Source of the DNA: Gryganskiella cystojenkinii
Lineage: Eukaryota; Mortierellomycota; Mortierellomycetes; Mortierellales; Mortierellaceae
DNA: 19,282 bases
Assembly (NCBI GenBank): GCA_015852425.1
Contig: JAAAIG010000078.1
Span: 1-19,282 of the forward strand
Reading direction: 5' to 3'
Shown: in pieces, positions 1 to 9,685 of the stretch
Layout of the letters: each line of letters opens with the position of its first letter
How positions within the stretch are numbered: the first letter of the stretch is position 1
The notes under the pieces: model-generated
The model's input: only the letters and a program-made list of their open reading frames with translations
Databases searched by the model: none
What the model was told of the DNA's origin: nothing
Program-made: the position numbers and the translations under genes

Positions 1-1769
1 TCTCCAAAGAAACCACGGTTCAGAGGCAAATCCAAATCGACCTCGCCCTCACCTCCACCATTGACATCCTCTCCGAAGGCGCCACCCTCTGTTGCGATTG
101 AAAGTTTGAAAGGAAATACTCATTCCAAGGGTAAAAGCGTTACCAGCCCGTATGCCACAGCAAACACCGCGACCTCTACGAATCCAAGACATTACAGGAA
201 ATCTCCGCCTCGGGTCGTACCTGAGACACCAGGCGCTAGTGCACATGTACCTGGCGCCAGTACTTTATCCTCATCTGGAACGAGTTCTGCCCAAACGCCG
301 GTATCCTCCCCGTCGTCATCGTCATTACCGAAAGCTAAGGCTCTTGTCGAGAATAATAAGGAGTCTAGCGCTACTTTTGAGGCAAGCCCAAAGAGTCCGA
401 AATCATCATCAAAGCAACGCTCTCTAGAGAATTCAACCAGCACAGCGACTGAGAGCGTAACAGTGGATCCAAAGAAGCGAACCTGGAAAGATTCATCGCC
501 ACGACCAAAGCCAGCGTCATCATCGTTGACAGCAGCAGCAGCAGGAACGCCGCCTGCTCGGACAATCGATTCGAAAAGGATTTCTACGACAGCTGCACCG
601 ACGGGTCCAGGATCCCGCAGTTTCATCCTCCAGCTCTTTAACCGTTACGTTACAGATCCGAGTTTGATCCCGGCGCAGCATGCCTATTGGCATGACAGCA
701 ACTATGTCATTATCAAGGATGGATATCCAAAGGTAGCGATCTCGGCCCGATCGTTTTTTTATACCGATCGTTTTTTAATTTCAATATGAATGAATCTTTG
801 CCGCCATTTTTGCTGAGGGCCTTCCTGCTCCTTCTGTATTACTAACCAGACGTCCGAATATATATCCATCCTCTTAATAGGCCAAAGTTCACATGCTGGT
901 CATGCCACGGCTGCAGATTGACAGCTTGACGGATTTGTCTGGGGAAAGTGGATTGAATGTCCTGCTGGGTCTGAAAGAACGTGCAGAATGGCTCCTGGAA
1001 AGGTAAGCAAACCCAAAAAAACAAAAAACAAAAAAGAATAATTTCGAAGGGACATTTGGCATGCATGGATCTAGGGGAGAAGAAGACGGAAACCCCCTTG
1101 TTCAGAATCACCTCCGATGTTGTATTTGATTAAATGTTTCGACTGACCCACCACACTCGTTTTTTTTTTCTTCTTTTTTTCTGTTGCTTTGCATCGTCCT
1201 GCATAAAAAAGACTAAAAACGGAGAGTGGCTTGCCTCAACTCGAATACAAGATGGGATTTCATGTCTTACCTAGTTTCTTGTAAGTTACTGTCATTTACG
1301 AGAAATGCATTCCGGATATGCTTTCAACCTGTGGTCCAACATTGGTTTCTTTAGAATGATGAATTGTTTCAGCAAACGGCTTTGACTATTAACGGCTTTT
1401 TTTTTCTTGCCCTGTTTGTCCTTTGCGCCTATTTTTTTAACTCTTGTTCTCAGTCAACTTCATTTGCACATTATCTCGCAGGACTTTTGCTCCGATTCCC
1501 TAAGGAAAAAGAAGCACTGGAACTCATTCAACACGCCGTTCTTTGTTGAGTTGTCGGTTGCGATCGAGCGGATCCAAAGAATTAAGACCCTTGCCTTGGC
1601 TCCCGGGGATAAACAAAAATTCAGGGACATGGAGAAGCGGGATCTGAAGTGTAACCAATGCTCGATGCTATTCAAGTCCATGCCGGCATTGAAAGACCAC
1701 TTGACCCAGCACTTTGAAGAGAAAAAAAAGAGGCAAATTGGCGGAGATCCCAAATTAAGCGCGAAGTGA
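1..1769 (+). CDS. Aprataxin-like DNA repair hydrolase (HIT + C2H2 finger), 5' partial
   Basis: Four exons are in view: 1-732, 881-1002, 1227-1280 and 1454-1769. All junctions are GT-AG and phases agree, giving 407 residues; the reading frame is open at the left edge, so the start lies outside. The first ~200 residues are Ser/Pro/Lys-rich and look disordered. The HIT domain follows: VIIKDGYPKAKVHMLVMP (joined across the first intron), then YKMGFHVLPS, QLHLHIISQDF and KKKHWNSFNTPFFVE. A C2H2 finger closes the protein (C369, C372, H385, H389, numbered from the window edge). This order matches aprataxin, known to remove 5'-AMP from abortive DNA ligation intermediates in the nucleus. The first His of the HxHxHxx motif is Gln (Q304); from memory, fungal relatives such as fission yeast aprataxin also vary here. 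H306 and H308 are kept. Whether an FHA domain lies upstream cannot be seen. The branch-like GACTAA at 1211 supports the second intron. Confidence 0.88.
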
Positions 1770-2640
1770 AAATCATGCGTAGAAAAAAGAACAGAAAATA
1801 ACTCGATCTCCTTTTTTTCGCAAAATGTAAACTTGCGAAATTAATAACGAGCTGTGCTTTCTAAGTTATTTTTACATTTGGGTTGATGAAGAAAGTCATG
1901 AGGGATGCAAGTGGGGTCAGTGGTTTGCTGTGTTTTTTATTAACTCGGTTGATGTTTCGATTGCAACAGGTGAGGTGGTGCAGACTTTCAAGGGTTTGTC
2001 GACTCTGCAACGGTCAAAAATATCCGAAGCGAATGTGGGGAGAGAAAGCAGTAGTGGAAAGATAAAAAGAAGCAGTCCGATGGCTGGGCAATTTGCTTAC
2101 CTGAATTGAATTGGACATCCTTTGCAATAATAATATCCAAAAATGTATCTAAAAGACAATTTTTGAAAGGCATCTTTGTACTGCACTGAGGGCGCAGGAA
2201 AAAAAATCAAAAAAGAAGGTTGGGCCAGTAGACTGTGTTAAAAAGGTCACACACAATGCAACAGGCACCTCTTCGAACTCTTTTTGATTGAATGAACACA
2301 ACATCAACAACAGACGCAAAAACAACAACAAATAAAAAAACAACCGAACATCAACCAACAACCAACCATCGGCCTGTGCCTGTTGTTTTCGTTGGACCCA
2401 TTTCTTTGTTGATTTTACCCAACTCAAAACTCGATGACTGTTCGGTTCCTTGTTCCTGGTCCCTGTGCAGCGAAAGAGGGAAATGTAATGAAGGCTTTTC
2501 TTTCCTTTTTGCTTGGAATTGAAATCGGGTTCTGCTTTGCATTTGTGAACCATTCTCGTGCTTTCGATTCAATTCCTTTGGTTGCTTGATATCGTTGTAT
2601 CTGTCTGCCTGGCTGTGTGTGTTGTGCGATGGGGTGCGTT
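1770..2640. other. Intergenic, downstream of the aprataxin gene
   Basis: No credible gene. Short open frames on both strands are low-complexity and have no recognisable motif. The stretch contains A/T runs, no canonical AATAAA close to the stop, and a CAA/ACAAC-rich patch at about 2290-2370. It probably holds the 3' UTR of the aprataxin gene and distal promoter DNA of the next gene. Confidence 0.5.
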
Positions 2641-3535
2641 GTGTGTGTTTGCGCATTTTTGTTCTGTCCCCTTGTTCCTCTTGCACCCCCCTCCCTTCCT
2701 CCTCGTTTTATTATTTTATTTGCCTGGTTGTGTTGTTGTTTTTGTTGTGTCTTGGCCTAGACTGACGCTGCATGTCTTCCGTGTTTACTGAACCCGTTTT
2801 TTTTTTTTTGGTTGCTAACTGTCTTTTTTTTCTTCTTTTGGTCCCCACTGCAATCCTATTCACTCCGCCAGGTCCAAAGTTCAATTCCTTTGTCTGTTTC
2901 TCAATATTTTTATTTTACCTTTACGTCCTTCCGCCGTATTGTCCCCCTCCTCGTTCTCGTCCTCCCTTGCTTTCACACACCTTTTTTTTTAATTTTGTTG
3001 TCTGCCCTCATCCCCCTCGTCTCCCTCCCTCTCTCCATCACACACTCCGTCGTCTCCCTCTCCGCCCTTCCATTTCCTTTCTTTTCTTTTTCCCTCTCTT
3101 TTTCTTTTTTTTCTTCTTCTTTTCCCATTTCTTTCCCTTGACCTCCATCCTCATGAATCTCTAAGCCCTTGTCTTTTGACTCGAAGCCCACTCTCATCCC
3201 CTCATTTTTAACGAACCCCCCCACTGCATCTACTGCACAAACCCCCCGTAGTGATTTCAACCACTATCCCTCACCTTCAACCTCACTCTTGAAGAAAAAC
3301 AACTTTACAATCCTTCTCAACCTTTTCCCCCCTCGGCTTTCGCATTCAACAACTACAACAACTACTAAAAGACATTGGCTACACTCTTTCACATACTTTC
3401 TCTCCCCTCTTATCTTTCGCGACAACAACAACAACTCACATTTATAGCTATCTAGCTCAATATCAACACCTATCATTTCTTTCAGACTCACACTTGTTTC
3501 TCAGACTTGAAGTACAACAAACACTCGCTCTCTCG
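2641..3535 (+). promoter_or_regulatory. Pyrimidine-rich promoter/leader of the C2H2 factor gene
   Basis: About 900 bases with marked C+T excess on the + strand, including dense CT, TTTC and CCTCC blocks at 2680-3150, then ACAACA-rich leader-like sequence at 3340-3530. Translations of this stretch are only Phe/Leu/Pro/Ser-rich low complexity, so I read it as promoter and untranslated leader, not coding. The transcription start cannot be fixed from sequence alone. Confidence 0.5.
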
Positions 3536-4037
3536 GTAAGACCAAAACCAAAACAATGCCTTCCTTTTCTTTCGTTCTGTCTTTCTTTCTTTCTATCTAT
3601 CTTTAAACAAAAAAGGGAAATGCGTACTATTCTCAACCAACATTGAAATCCAACCGCCAAAACAATAACTACAAGTAACAGACGAAACAGACGCACGCAC
3701 ACACCCGCACGCGAGGCTTCAATTGTCTCTCTTCTCACAAGTACAACAACCATACTGTCAACAACACCAGTCAGATTGTCTTTCAGTAGTCCGCCCAACG
3801 CGAAACGCGGCTGCCCTTCTTCGACTTCTTTTTGTGTGTTTTGTCACTCCCTCCCCTCTCTCGTTCACTCCTTTTTTTGGAACTGGGCCATTATTCGCCC
3901 TGAGTCTCTTTAATATCAACAATATTTCTGTCCCTGGCGCACGTCATTGGCTATGTGTCTGGTGTTGAAAGACAAAAATTAATGAACCCTCCCTAACTGA
4001 CATGTACCTCTCCCTCTTTATTTGCACACACGAATAG
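3536..4037 (+). other. Probable 5'-UTR intron of the C2H2 factor gene
   Basis: A strong donor CTCG|GTAAG at 3536 pairs with an acceptor CGAATAG ending at 4037. A CTAAC branch-like site lies at about 3993, roughly 45 bases before the acceptor. Length would be 502 bases, longer than the coding introns here. It contains a TTTC/TATC microsatellite (about 3575-3605). After splicing, the leader joins about 70 bases ahead of the ATG at 4109. This is inferred from splice signals only. Confidence 0.45.
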
Positions 4038-4108
4038 ATCACCAAATTTTAACGACTTACTACATAACTCAAATATCAAGAAAAAACCACATAACATAAC
4101 AAGGCACA

Positions 4109-5608
4109 ATGTCCTACGAGACCACCTACTTTGCACCTGCCCCTACCATGACCCGCGACTCCTTTGGCCTGAACGATCCTAGAAGCTTCTATACCACTGT
4201 CGACGATGCCCTCTCTGTCGATACCACTGGCAAGCAGCCCCAGGACAGGATGAGACTCAAGCGTATCCTCAACAACAGCAACAACGGCTCCTCAGAACAG
4301 ATCCACCACGGTCAGGACAGTGGTGAGGAATCCCAGTACTACCAAGACCAGGCCTCGCCCGCTTTCCAGACCTCGTTCCACAACGGTTCCACGAATGCTT
4401 CTGTCCCTGTCTCGACTTTTCCCGTTTCGCCTGTTGCTTCGCTCTCACCTATGACACCGTCGGATGGGTCCCCGGTTCCAGCTGGAATGGCACCGACCCT
4501 GGCCACGATGACGCCCTTCCCCGGCATGAACCAGTCCAACCTGATCTTTGAAGAGGCGTCGACGACCATGCCTTATTCCTATAACATGACCTCGTACAAT
4601 CACAACGGCGCCCAGGCCTACCCCTTCAACAAGCATGCTGGACATGTTCGCTCGATGGATCAGGCCGACTATGCCACGGACTCTTCAGCTCAGGATTACA
4701 ACAACGGCCATCAACATCATTACAATCACAGCCAGAGCCCCGATCCTTCCAATGGCTCGTCCCCAACTGTTCTCTCGTCTTATCCTCAACAACACACGCA
4801 ACAACAACATCATCAACAACAACGTGCTATGACAAACTCGCTGGTCGATCACCCATACCCCGTTTCCGCTGGTTCACCTCCTTCGACTTTTTACGGCCAA
4901 CAACACGCTCATTTCCAACCTTCGTCCCAACAAGGTACTTACTCGAGCGTGGGATCTCAGAGCCCCGATTTCTCGAACGGATATTATAACTCTGCCGCGG
5001 CGGTCGCTGCTGTCTACGGTGCTGATACGTTCTCGCCCACGCCTCCAACGACGCCCCACTACGGATTCACGTACACAATGGACGGACGTTACCCTGGCGC
5101 GACCGCTGGTTCAGTGCCCATGATGTATGATCATAACGCCAACACTGGTTTCACGCTTCAATCACAACCACCAGCACCCCGCTCCAGTGCCTCAAAGCGT
5201 TCCTCGGCCGCGGCTGCTCGTGCGGCTGCTCGCAAGAACAACCCCTATGAGCCCCGCGCGTCCAAGGCCTCGTCCGACAGTATGTCTATCGGTTCCAACG
5301 GCATGACGACAGCACCAGCACCGACCCGTCGTTTCCAATGTCACGAGTGTGAGAAAGCCTTCCCCACCAAGGGAGAACTAGCGTCTCATTCTCGTTGTCA
5401 TTTGAAGGTCCCTGCTTTCCTTTGCGGGATTTGTGGTCGTCCCTTCAAGCGTCGTACGGATTATGTTCGTCATGTCCGTAACGTGCACGAGGAAGTTGGT
5501 CGGTACGGTTGCGCCCAATGTGGTGAGCGGTTCGGTCGGTTGGACAAGTTGAAGAGACACGATAAGCGTGGTTGTGGTAACGATGATCATGATGATGATG
5601 AGGATTAA
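4109..5608 (+). CDS. C2H2 zinc-finger transcription factor, 499 aa
   Basis: Single exon; the ATG at 4109 sits in the context AAGGCACAATG after an A-rich leader. Residues 1-400 are Ser/Thr/Pro/Gln/Asn-rich and probably disordered, with a Gln/His run at about 224-240 and an Ala-rich basic patch at about 355-375 that could aid nuclear import. Three tandem fingers occupy 411-489. Finger 1 is C411-C414-H427-H431 and finger 2 is C439-C442-H455-H460. Finger 3 is C468-C471-H484-C489, a C2HC variant. The tail is acidic (Asp/Glu/His, last ~9 residues). The family normally binds DNA in the nucleus through such fingers. The target and ortholog are not recognised. The long leader suggests transcriptional or translational control. 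Confidence 0.9.
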   Translation: MSYETTYFAPAPTMTRDSFGLNDPRSFYTTVDDALSVDTTGKQPQDRMRLKRILNNSNNGSSEQIHHGQDSGEESQYYQDQASPAFQTSFHNGSTNASVPVSTFPVSPVASLSPMTPSDGSPVPAGMAPTLATMTPFPGMNQSNLIFEEASTTMPYSYNMTSYNHNGAQAYPFNKHAGHVRSMDQADYATDSSAQDYNNGHQHHYNHSQSPDPSNGSSPTVLSSYPQQHTQQQHHQQQRAMTNSLVDHPYPVSAGSPPSTFYGQQHAHFQPSSQQGTYSSVGSQSPDFSNGYYNSAAAVAAVYGADTFSPTPPTTPHYGFTYTMDGRYPGATAGSVPMMYDHNANTGFTLQSQPPAPRSSASKRSSAAAARAAARKNNPYEPRASKASSDSMSIGSNGMTTAPAPTRRFQCHECEKAFPTKGELASHSRCHLKVPAFLCGICGRPFKRRTDYVRHVRNVHEEVGRYGCAQCGERFGRLDKLKRHDKRGCGNDDHDDDED

Positions 5609-6481
5609 ACACCTCCTCGTTGATCATTCCTCCCGGACTCTTCCCTCCGCTGTGTTTTTTTTATCTTTCAAAAAAAAAGAGTCGAATCATGGTGAGGACT
5701 GTGCAAGTCCCATCAAAGTAGAAATAACGACCCGTAGTATTACCTTTTATTTATGCCTTTTCTATATTACATTACCTTATGTTCTAAATTATGTAGCAAG
5801 TATACCATTTTTTCCTATCTAGCCCCCTTCTTTTTTCTCTTTACACTCTTACAATCCTATCTCCCCTCGTACTCCTTTCTGAAACGATACTGTGACGAAC
5901 AACGAAGAAATTTTGAAATTTTTTACAAACCACATCTGCTGAATGGGTGGGATCAAAATTGTGCCAAAAAAAAAAAAACTGTTGCCAGAAAAAACAAGCC
6001 CAAAAACGAGGAGGTGAAGAATAACAAAACAATAACTTGTCAGCATTTTCATGCATAGCAATTATGCAGCCATGGAGACCAAAGCACAGGGGAAACAAAA
6101 CAGAACTTGAACTATTGTGCAAACTGATCTTTCTCTTTTGGACGACAACATGCCTTCTTTGTTGCTGACCCAAAGAAATGCCAGAATAAGCGGAGACACG
6201 TTGGATGACGTCTGAACAGCTGAAATGTGGGCAAAGTTCTTTTTCTTGCTGCTCGAATCTCTTCCTTGTTTTAATGGTGTTTTTGCTTCATCCCGCCATC
6301 TATTCACATGACCCAAGAATCGATAATACGACATCGTCGCGGCTTTTTTCTTGATCTGTGAAGATCGACGCTTTTTGGGTTCAGGTGGGATAGCTTAAAA
6401 AAAGGGATTTTTGCACTGCCTTTCAAAAAGTCGAAAGATCCGAGGGCGAAGAACGAGGTGGGGCGTGAACTTGCTGCTGGT
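5609..6481. other. Intergenic, 3' flank of the C2H2 factor gene
   Basis: No gene supported. The stretch includes the presumed 3' UTR (A-run at 5670-5680, TA-rich 5740-5820) and a 12-A run at about 5966-5977. Short minus-strand open frames here carry no recognisable motif. The end merges into the promoter of the membrane-protein gene starting at 6590. Confidence 0.5.
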
Positions 6482-6489
6482 TATATTTT
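6482..6489 (+). promoter_or_regulatory. TATA-like element (TATATTTT)
   Basis: TATATTTT lies about 100 bases upstream of the ATG at 6590 and is followed by a CT-rich stretch (6510-6570), the usual fungal arrangement of TATA box and initiator leader. No other core element is visible. Confidence 0.4.
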
Positions 6490-6589
6490 CGCCAATAGGT
6501 GCTGATTATAGCAGCTCTTTCTCTCACTCTTCCTTCCAATTCTTATACTCATTCCTCTTCTCTTTTTACGCACGCACATGTAACAACCG

Positions 6590-7203
6590 ATGAAGGTCTT
6601 GAGGGCTGTTGCAATTGTGGGGGCACTCAACAGTATCAAAATATGCGTGGACATGATCCTGTCTGTCTTCAGGGTTATGCAACTCAAAAAGAAATATGCA
6701 GGTAACAAATAGTGGAAGCTTGGCGAGATCCAACGTAGAAAAGCCGACTGTGTGTTCACCGTGAATCCTTTTCCCATCTTTTTCTGTCTGTGTCTTTAGC
6801 CGAAGGATTTCATTGGTGGTCGTCAAGCGACAACTACACAGTGGAATTACTAGGCCCTGGCCTCGGGTTGATCATTTGGACAGGCATGATCTTGATGAAT
6901 TGGGACGCGGAATGGATAAAGAGCCAGATCCTTTGTTCTGTCATGTCCCTGGCTGGTGTCTTGAACTTGGGTCAGTTGGTTGGTCAACATTATTGGTTGG
7001 AAAAACGGGACTATCCTTCTATACCCTGGTGGTTGCATCTGTTGCACCCGTCCGGGGGACAAGCCGTCATTGGATTCATGGCTTTTTATTTTCTCATCAA
7101 GAACCATCGAGATCGGATTAGGGAACGAGCCTCCGCTTTAGCCAAGAGAGATGACATTGTCGTTCGCGGTGATAGCGATGATGACAAGGTCAAACTGTTG
7201 TAA
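6590..7203 (+). CDS. Multi-pass membrane protein of unknown function, 171 aa
   Basis: Two exons, 6590-6701 and 6800-7203, joined by a 98-base intron (GCAG|GTAACA ... TCTTTAG). The junction splits an Ala codon and keeps the frame. The ATG at 6590 is the first useful start after the TATA-like element; the ATG at 6577 is followed directly by a stop. About four hydrophobic segments are visible at residues 4-27, 54-72, 80-100 and 124-138. A Trp-rich loop (HWWSSSDNY, 42-50) and a second loop YPSIPWWLHLLHP (109-121) separate them. The tail after 138 is charged (Arg/Lys then Asp), fitting a soluble terminus. Family not recognised. It lies upstream of three other small membrane-protein genes, but its intron sits at a different position and I see no clear shared motif, so relatedness is unproven. 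Confidence 0.72.
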
Positions 7204-7233
7204 TCTTCGACGATGCACATGCGGCAACCGAAA

Positions 7234-7239
7234 AATAAA
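7234..7239 (+). terminator. Polyadenylation signal AATAAA
   Basis: Canonical AATAAA 30 bases after the stop codon at 7201-7203, followed by a T-rich stretch at 7263-7290 that could serve as the downstream element. It supports the predicted end of the 6590-7203 gene. Confidence 0.6.
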
Positions 7240-7503
7240 ATCGATCATTGGCGTCGAGAACATTTTTTTTTTTTGTTTTGTTTTTGGTGCCTGCAGACAC
7301 CGATTACTGATTTTGTTTTGATGAGTTGATCGATCAGTTTCGATAATTTGACGACTTTCTGAGAGATAGGATTCAGATCCGACAAGGGTACATGTTTCGA
7401 CATGGTCGAGGAAGAACATGGATACAACTTACAATTCACGGGAATGAATATATGCATGCAGGCTGTTTTTGGGCAAACTCGGTCGAATCGACTTACTCTG
7501 ATG

Positions 7504-8040
7504 TCATTACTGAGAACGAAAAAAGGTCACGCTGTCAAATCCTTGTTCTCCAGGAACAGACGCCACGGGTTGTGGGGCGAGGGTTTGCATGAAACGATCA
7601 CGCATCCCTCTCGAGATCGCAAGGTCATTCGTTCTTGCTTCCTCCAGAGGGCGGCTTTCTACCTCTACTTCTTCTTCTTCTTGAGACTGTTCATACGTAA
7701 TCTTCTCTACAATCAGCTCAACCGGCACACAACCATCCAAGGAATTTGTTATCTTCTCTCGTCATACTTTTCTGCTCAACAGGTATACTCTCAAAGTAAC
7801 ATGAGCCCGGCACGCACTTTCTAGTAGCACAGTTGCCGCAACACACTGGTGGATATTCCTTCAAAGTACTCCTGGCCCTCAGCATCGAAATAGAGCTGGA
7901 GACGGATCCTTAATCGTGGGTCTTGCCACCGTCAGAAGCTCAGGACGATCTACATATTGCACTGGATCAAGAAGGAGGAATACGGTGAGCACATGAACTG
8001 TCTCAATAACTCTACAGATTGCAAGTTTGTTGGTCAACAT
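7504..8040 (-). pseudogene. Broken minus-strand coding remnant with Cys cluster
   Basis: Reading the minus strand from 8040 to 7504, three successive frames each look protein-like and hand over to one another, but no intact frame exists. The first (8040-7879) contains VQYVDRPELLTVARPTIKD. A middle frame carries YPPVCCGNCATRKCVPG (about 7865-7795). The last (7740-7507) contains RDRFMQTLAPQPVASV and ends at a stop. An alternative frame near 7910-7870 reads RLRIRLQLYFDAEGQEYF. A short LxLxYF stretch followed by P..CC.NC resembles the zinc-binding subdomain of RecQ-type helicases, but the match is short and by eye. It could equally be an unrecognised spliced gene or chance. No start, splice set or promoter was found. 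Confidence 0.25.
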
Positions 8041-8111
8041 TCTCGTCATTTTTTTTCCTACACAGGGGCATCTTGAAAACGCCAAGGAAAAAAAAGTTAG
8101 AGGCAGATTGT

Positions 8112-8128
8112 GCCTGCTGTGCTGTGTT
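8112..8128 (+). promoter_or_regulatory. Shared upstream motif, copy of gene A
   Basis: GCCTGCTGTGCTGTGTT lies 207 bases before the gene A start codon. A copy differing at one of 17 positions occurs at 9447-9463 before gene B. The shared position suggests a duplicated promoter segment, possibly containing a regulatory site; the binding factor is unknown. Confidence 0.35.
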
Positions 8129-8334
8129 GTGCTTAAAAAAAATGCCCGTGCCATTTTGTCCCACGGTTCTTAGAAAAAAAGAAACCTTCCCCTGCACGTT
8201 CACCTCTCACTTTCTTTTTCTTTCTGTACAAGAGTTAACTCCCTTCCCATTTCCTCGTTTTCTTTCTCAGCCAACCTCCACATCCAAAAAGAAACAGTCA
8301 AAGACTTTAATTTTCGTTCTTTCTTGCATCCGCA

Positions 8335-9026
8335 ATGGCATTTTCACAGATTATGGATAGAGCATCAGACTTCCGTATGCTCTTGTGGGCAATTGCTTCC
8401 TTTGTAATCTCTTATCTCTCGGGGAAGTCCTTTCTGGATTCGGCTTTCTATGTCGCTTCCTTTTCGGTATCTCTACTCATGCTCTGTTCGGAGCTTGGCC
8501 AATGGAAGTCGCTGTACCGAATGTACAACGCAATGGACAAGAAGGACGATGGTATTTCTTTCAGCTTACAGACCTGTCTTTTGCTTGCCTGATATCCAGA
8601 TCAACCTTGTTACTCTTCTAAAACAATACTTCTTTTACTTCATCACGCAAAAAAAAAAAAAAAAAAGAGAAACCACTCTACGATAACCTCTCCAAGGCGA
8701 CATTTTCCCTCGCCGTGGCGCAGTCCTTAGTGAGGGCGTCCTGCTACGCATCCTGCTTCGGTTTCTTGACCCTTGGTAAATACCTGTACAGGAACCCTCT
8801 CTTCTGGGAGTTCGTGATATGTTATTCTGTCGCCAACTTTATAATCCTAGGAATTCGTATCCTTCGCATCCTAAGAAGAATCCTTGCTGTCGCTCCAGAG
8901 CACGACCAGGAATGGGCACACGCCTGGGATCACTCGATTACGGTGACAACTATGGCTGGTATTATCGGTCTTTCATGGATCAACGCAGGCCCGTTGATCG
9001 AAGCTGAATTATTCGGCAGGGTCTGA
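8335..9026 (+). CDS. Tandem family gene A: multi-pass membrane protein, 191 aa
   Basis: Exons 8335-8551 and 8668-9026; the intron begins GATG|GTATTT and splits a Glu codon (phase 1). Start context is CCGCAATGG after a CT-rich leader. Hydrophobic segments lie at about 15-30, 36-52, 84-107, 117-138 and a weaker one at 163-183. The loop between the second and third holds QWKSLYRMYNAMDKKDDEK, carrying the exon junction. Conserved with genes B and C are GKSF (30-33), WKSLY (57-61) and the D-Q-x-x-x-A-x-A-W-D pattern near 152-160. Gene B matches best, including VAQSLVRASCY against VAQALRRTSCY. Family not recognised; no catalytic motif is visible. The acceptor is odd: it follows an 18-A run (8649-8666) instead of a pyrimidine tract. 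It is the only AG in the neighbourhood giving the right phase. Confidence 0.75.
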
Positions 9027-9045
9027 CTAATAGTTCTCTTCGCTC

Positions 9046-9051
9046 AATAAA
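9046..9051 (+). terminator. Polyadenylation signal AATAAA (gene A)
   Basis: AATAAA lies 20 bases after the gene A stop codon. Its closeness supports the chosen stop and a short 3' UTR. Confidence 0.55.
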
Positions 9052-9446
9052 AGTTATGCAGAGTTGTTTATATCAGTATGCCAAGTGGACCACCCATCCA
9101 TGTGAGAAGATTTTTCTCTGGTTCTCCACTCTCTTTCGCGCCTCCGAGTTGCGTCTTGTTTTTTCCTGAGAGACATCCCTTCCCCCTTTCGCCCACACCG
9201 ATGGGCTTACAGAACAACAAGAAAAAATGCGTCAGCCCAGCAGCAAATCTTGTGGAACAATACAACGGAATCTGTTCCTCTCTTGTGAAAGAAAGTCAAC
9301 AGCGATTGGACGGGTGGTCAATTTTTAACATTACTCCTCAAGCTGCAGGCGTGTGTTTGTTGGACGCTTGTCCATGTGTCCTCACAGAGGCTTCTCACGA
9401 TCAGCCAAGCGAGAGGCAAATAAAAGAAGGAACAGAGACATGTGGC

Positions 9447-9463
9447 GCCTGCTATGCTGTGTT
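9447..9463 (+). promoter_or_regulatory. Shared upstream motif, copy of gene B
   Basis: GCCTGCTATGCTGTGTT, identical to 8112-8128 at 16 of 17 positions, lies 223 bases before the gene B ATG (207 in gene A). Confidence 0.35.
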
Positions 9464-9517
9464 ACCATAAAGCAGACTCAAAGTTTCCAAAAACAAGACT
9501 AAAAAAGAAAAAGTTTC

Positions 9518-9523
9518 TATATA
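9518..9523 (+). promoter_or_regulatory. TATA-like element of gene B (TATATA)
   Basis: TATATA in an A-rich stretch, about 160 bases before the ATG at 9686 and 55 bases after the shared 17-base motif. A CT-rich leader follows, consistent with a core promoter. Confidence 0.35.
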
Positions 9524-9685
9524 GAAAAGAGAGAAAAAGTTTCCAAAAAAAGATTACACAAGCTCTTTCGCTGCCAACCATTTCTTTCTTTTCCAAAAAG
9601 TATCCCTGCTGTCTTCTTTTCTCGACCAAACCGTCAACCTCAACGCAAAAAAAAAAAGAAACCATCCAAGTTTCTTCTATCCAAA

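Larger units (their letters stand above)
9052..9685 (+). other. Intergenic between genes A and B, promoter of B
   Basis: No gene supported; an open frame across 9078-9470 has no recognisable motif and no splice or start context. Near its end the segment holds the 17-base motif (9447-9463) shared with the gene A promoter, then A-rich repeats of AAAAAGTTTC (about 9510-9550), then a CT-rich leader before the gene B ATG. Confidence 0.5.

Noticed and set aside
192..626. Minus-strand open frame of 144 residues opposite the aprataxin N-terminus
   Set aside because: It mirrors the biased Ser/Pro/Lys codons of the real + strand exon and has no support of its own.
2558..3164. Long + strand open frames rich in Phe, Leu, Pro and Ser
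   Set aside because: They are translations of a CT-rich tract in several overlapping frames, with no motif; promoter or leader DNA explains them better.
9078..9470. 130-residue open frame between genes A and B
   Set aside because: No motif, no start or splice context, and its end overlaps the shared promoter motif of gene B.
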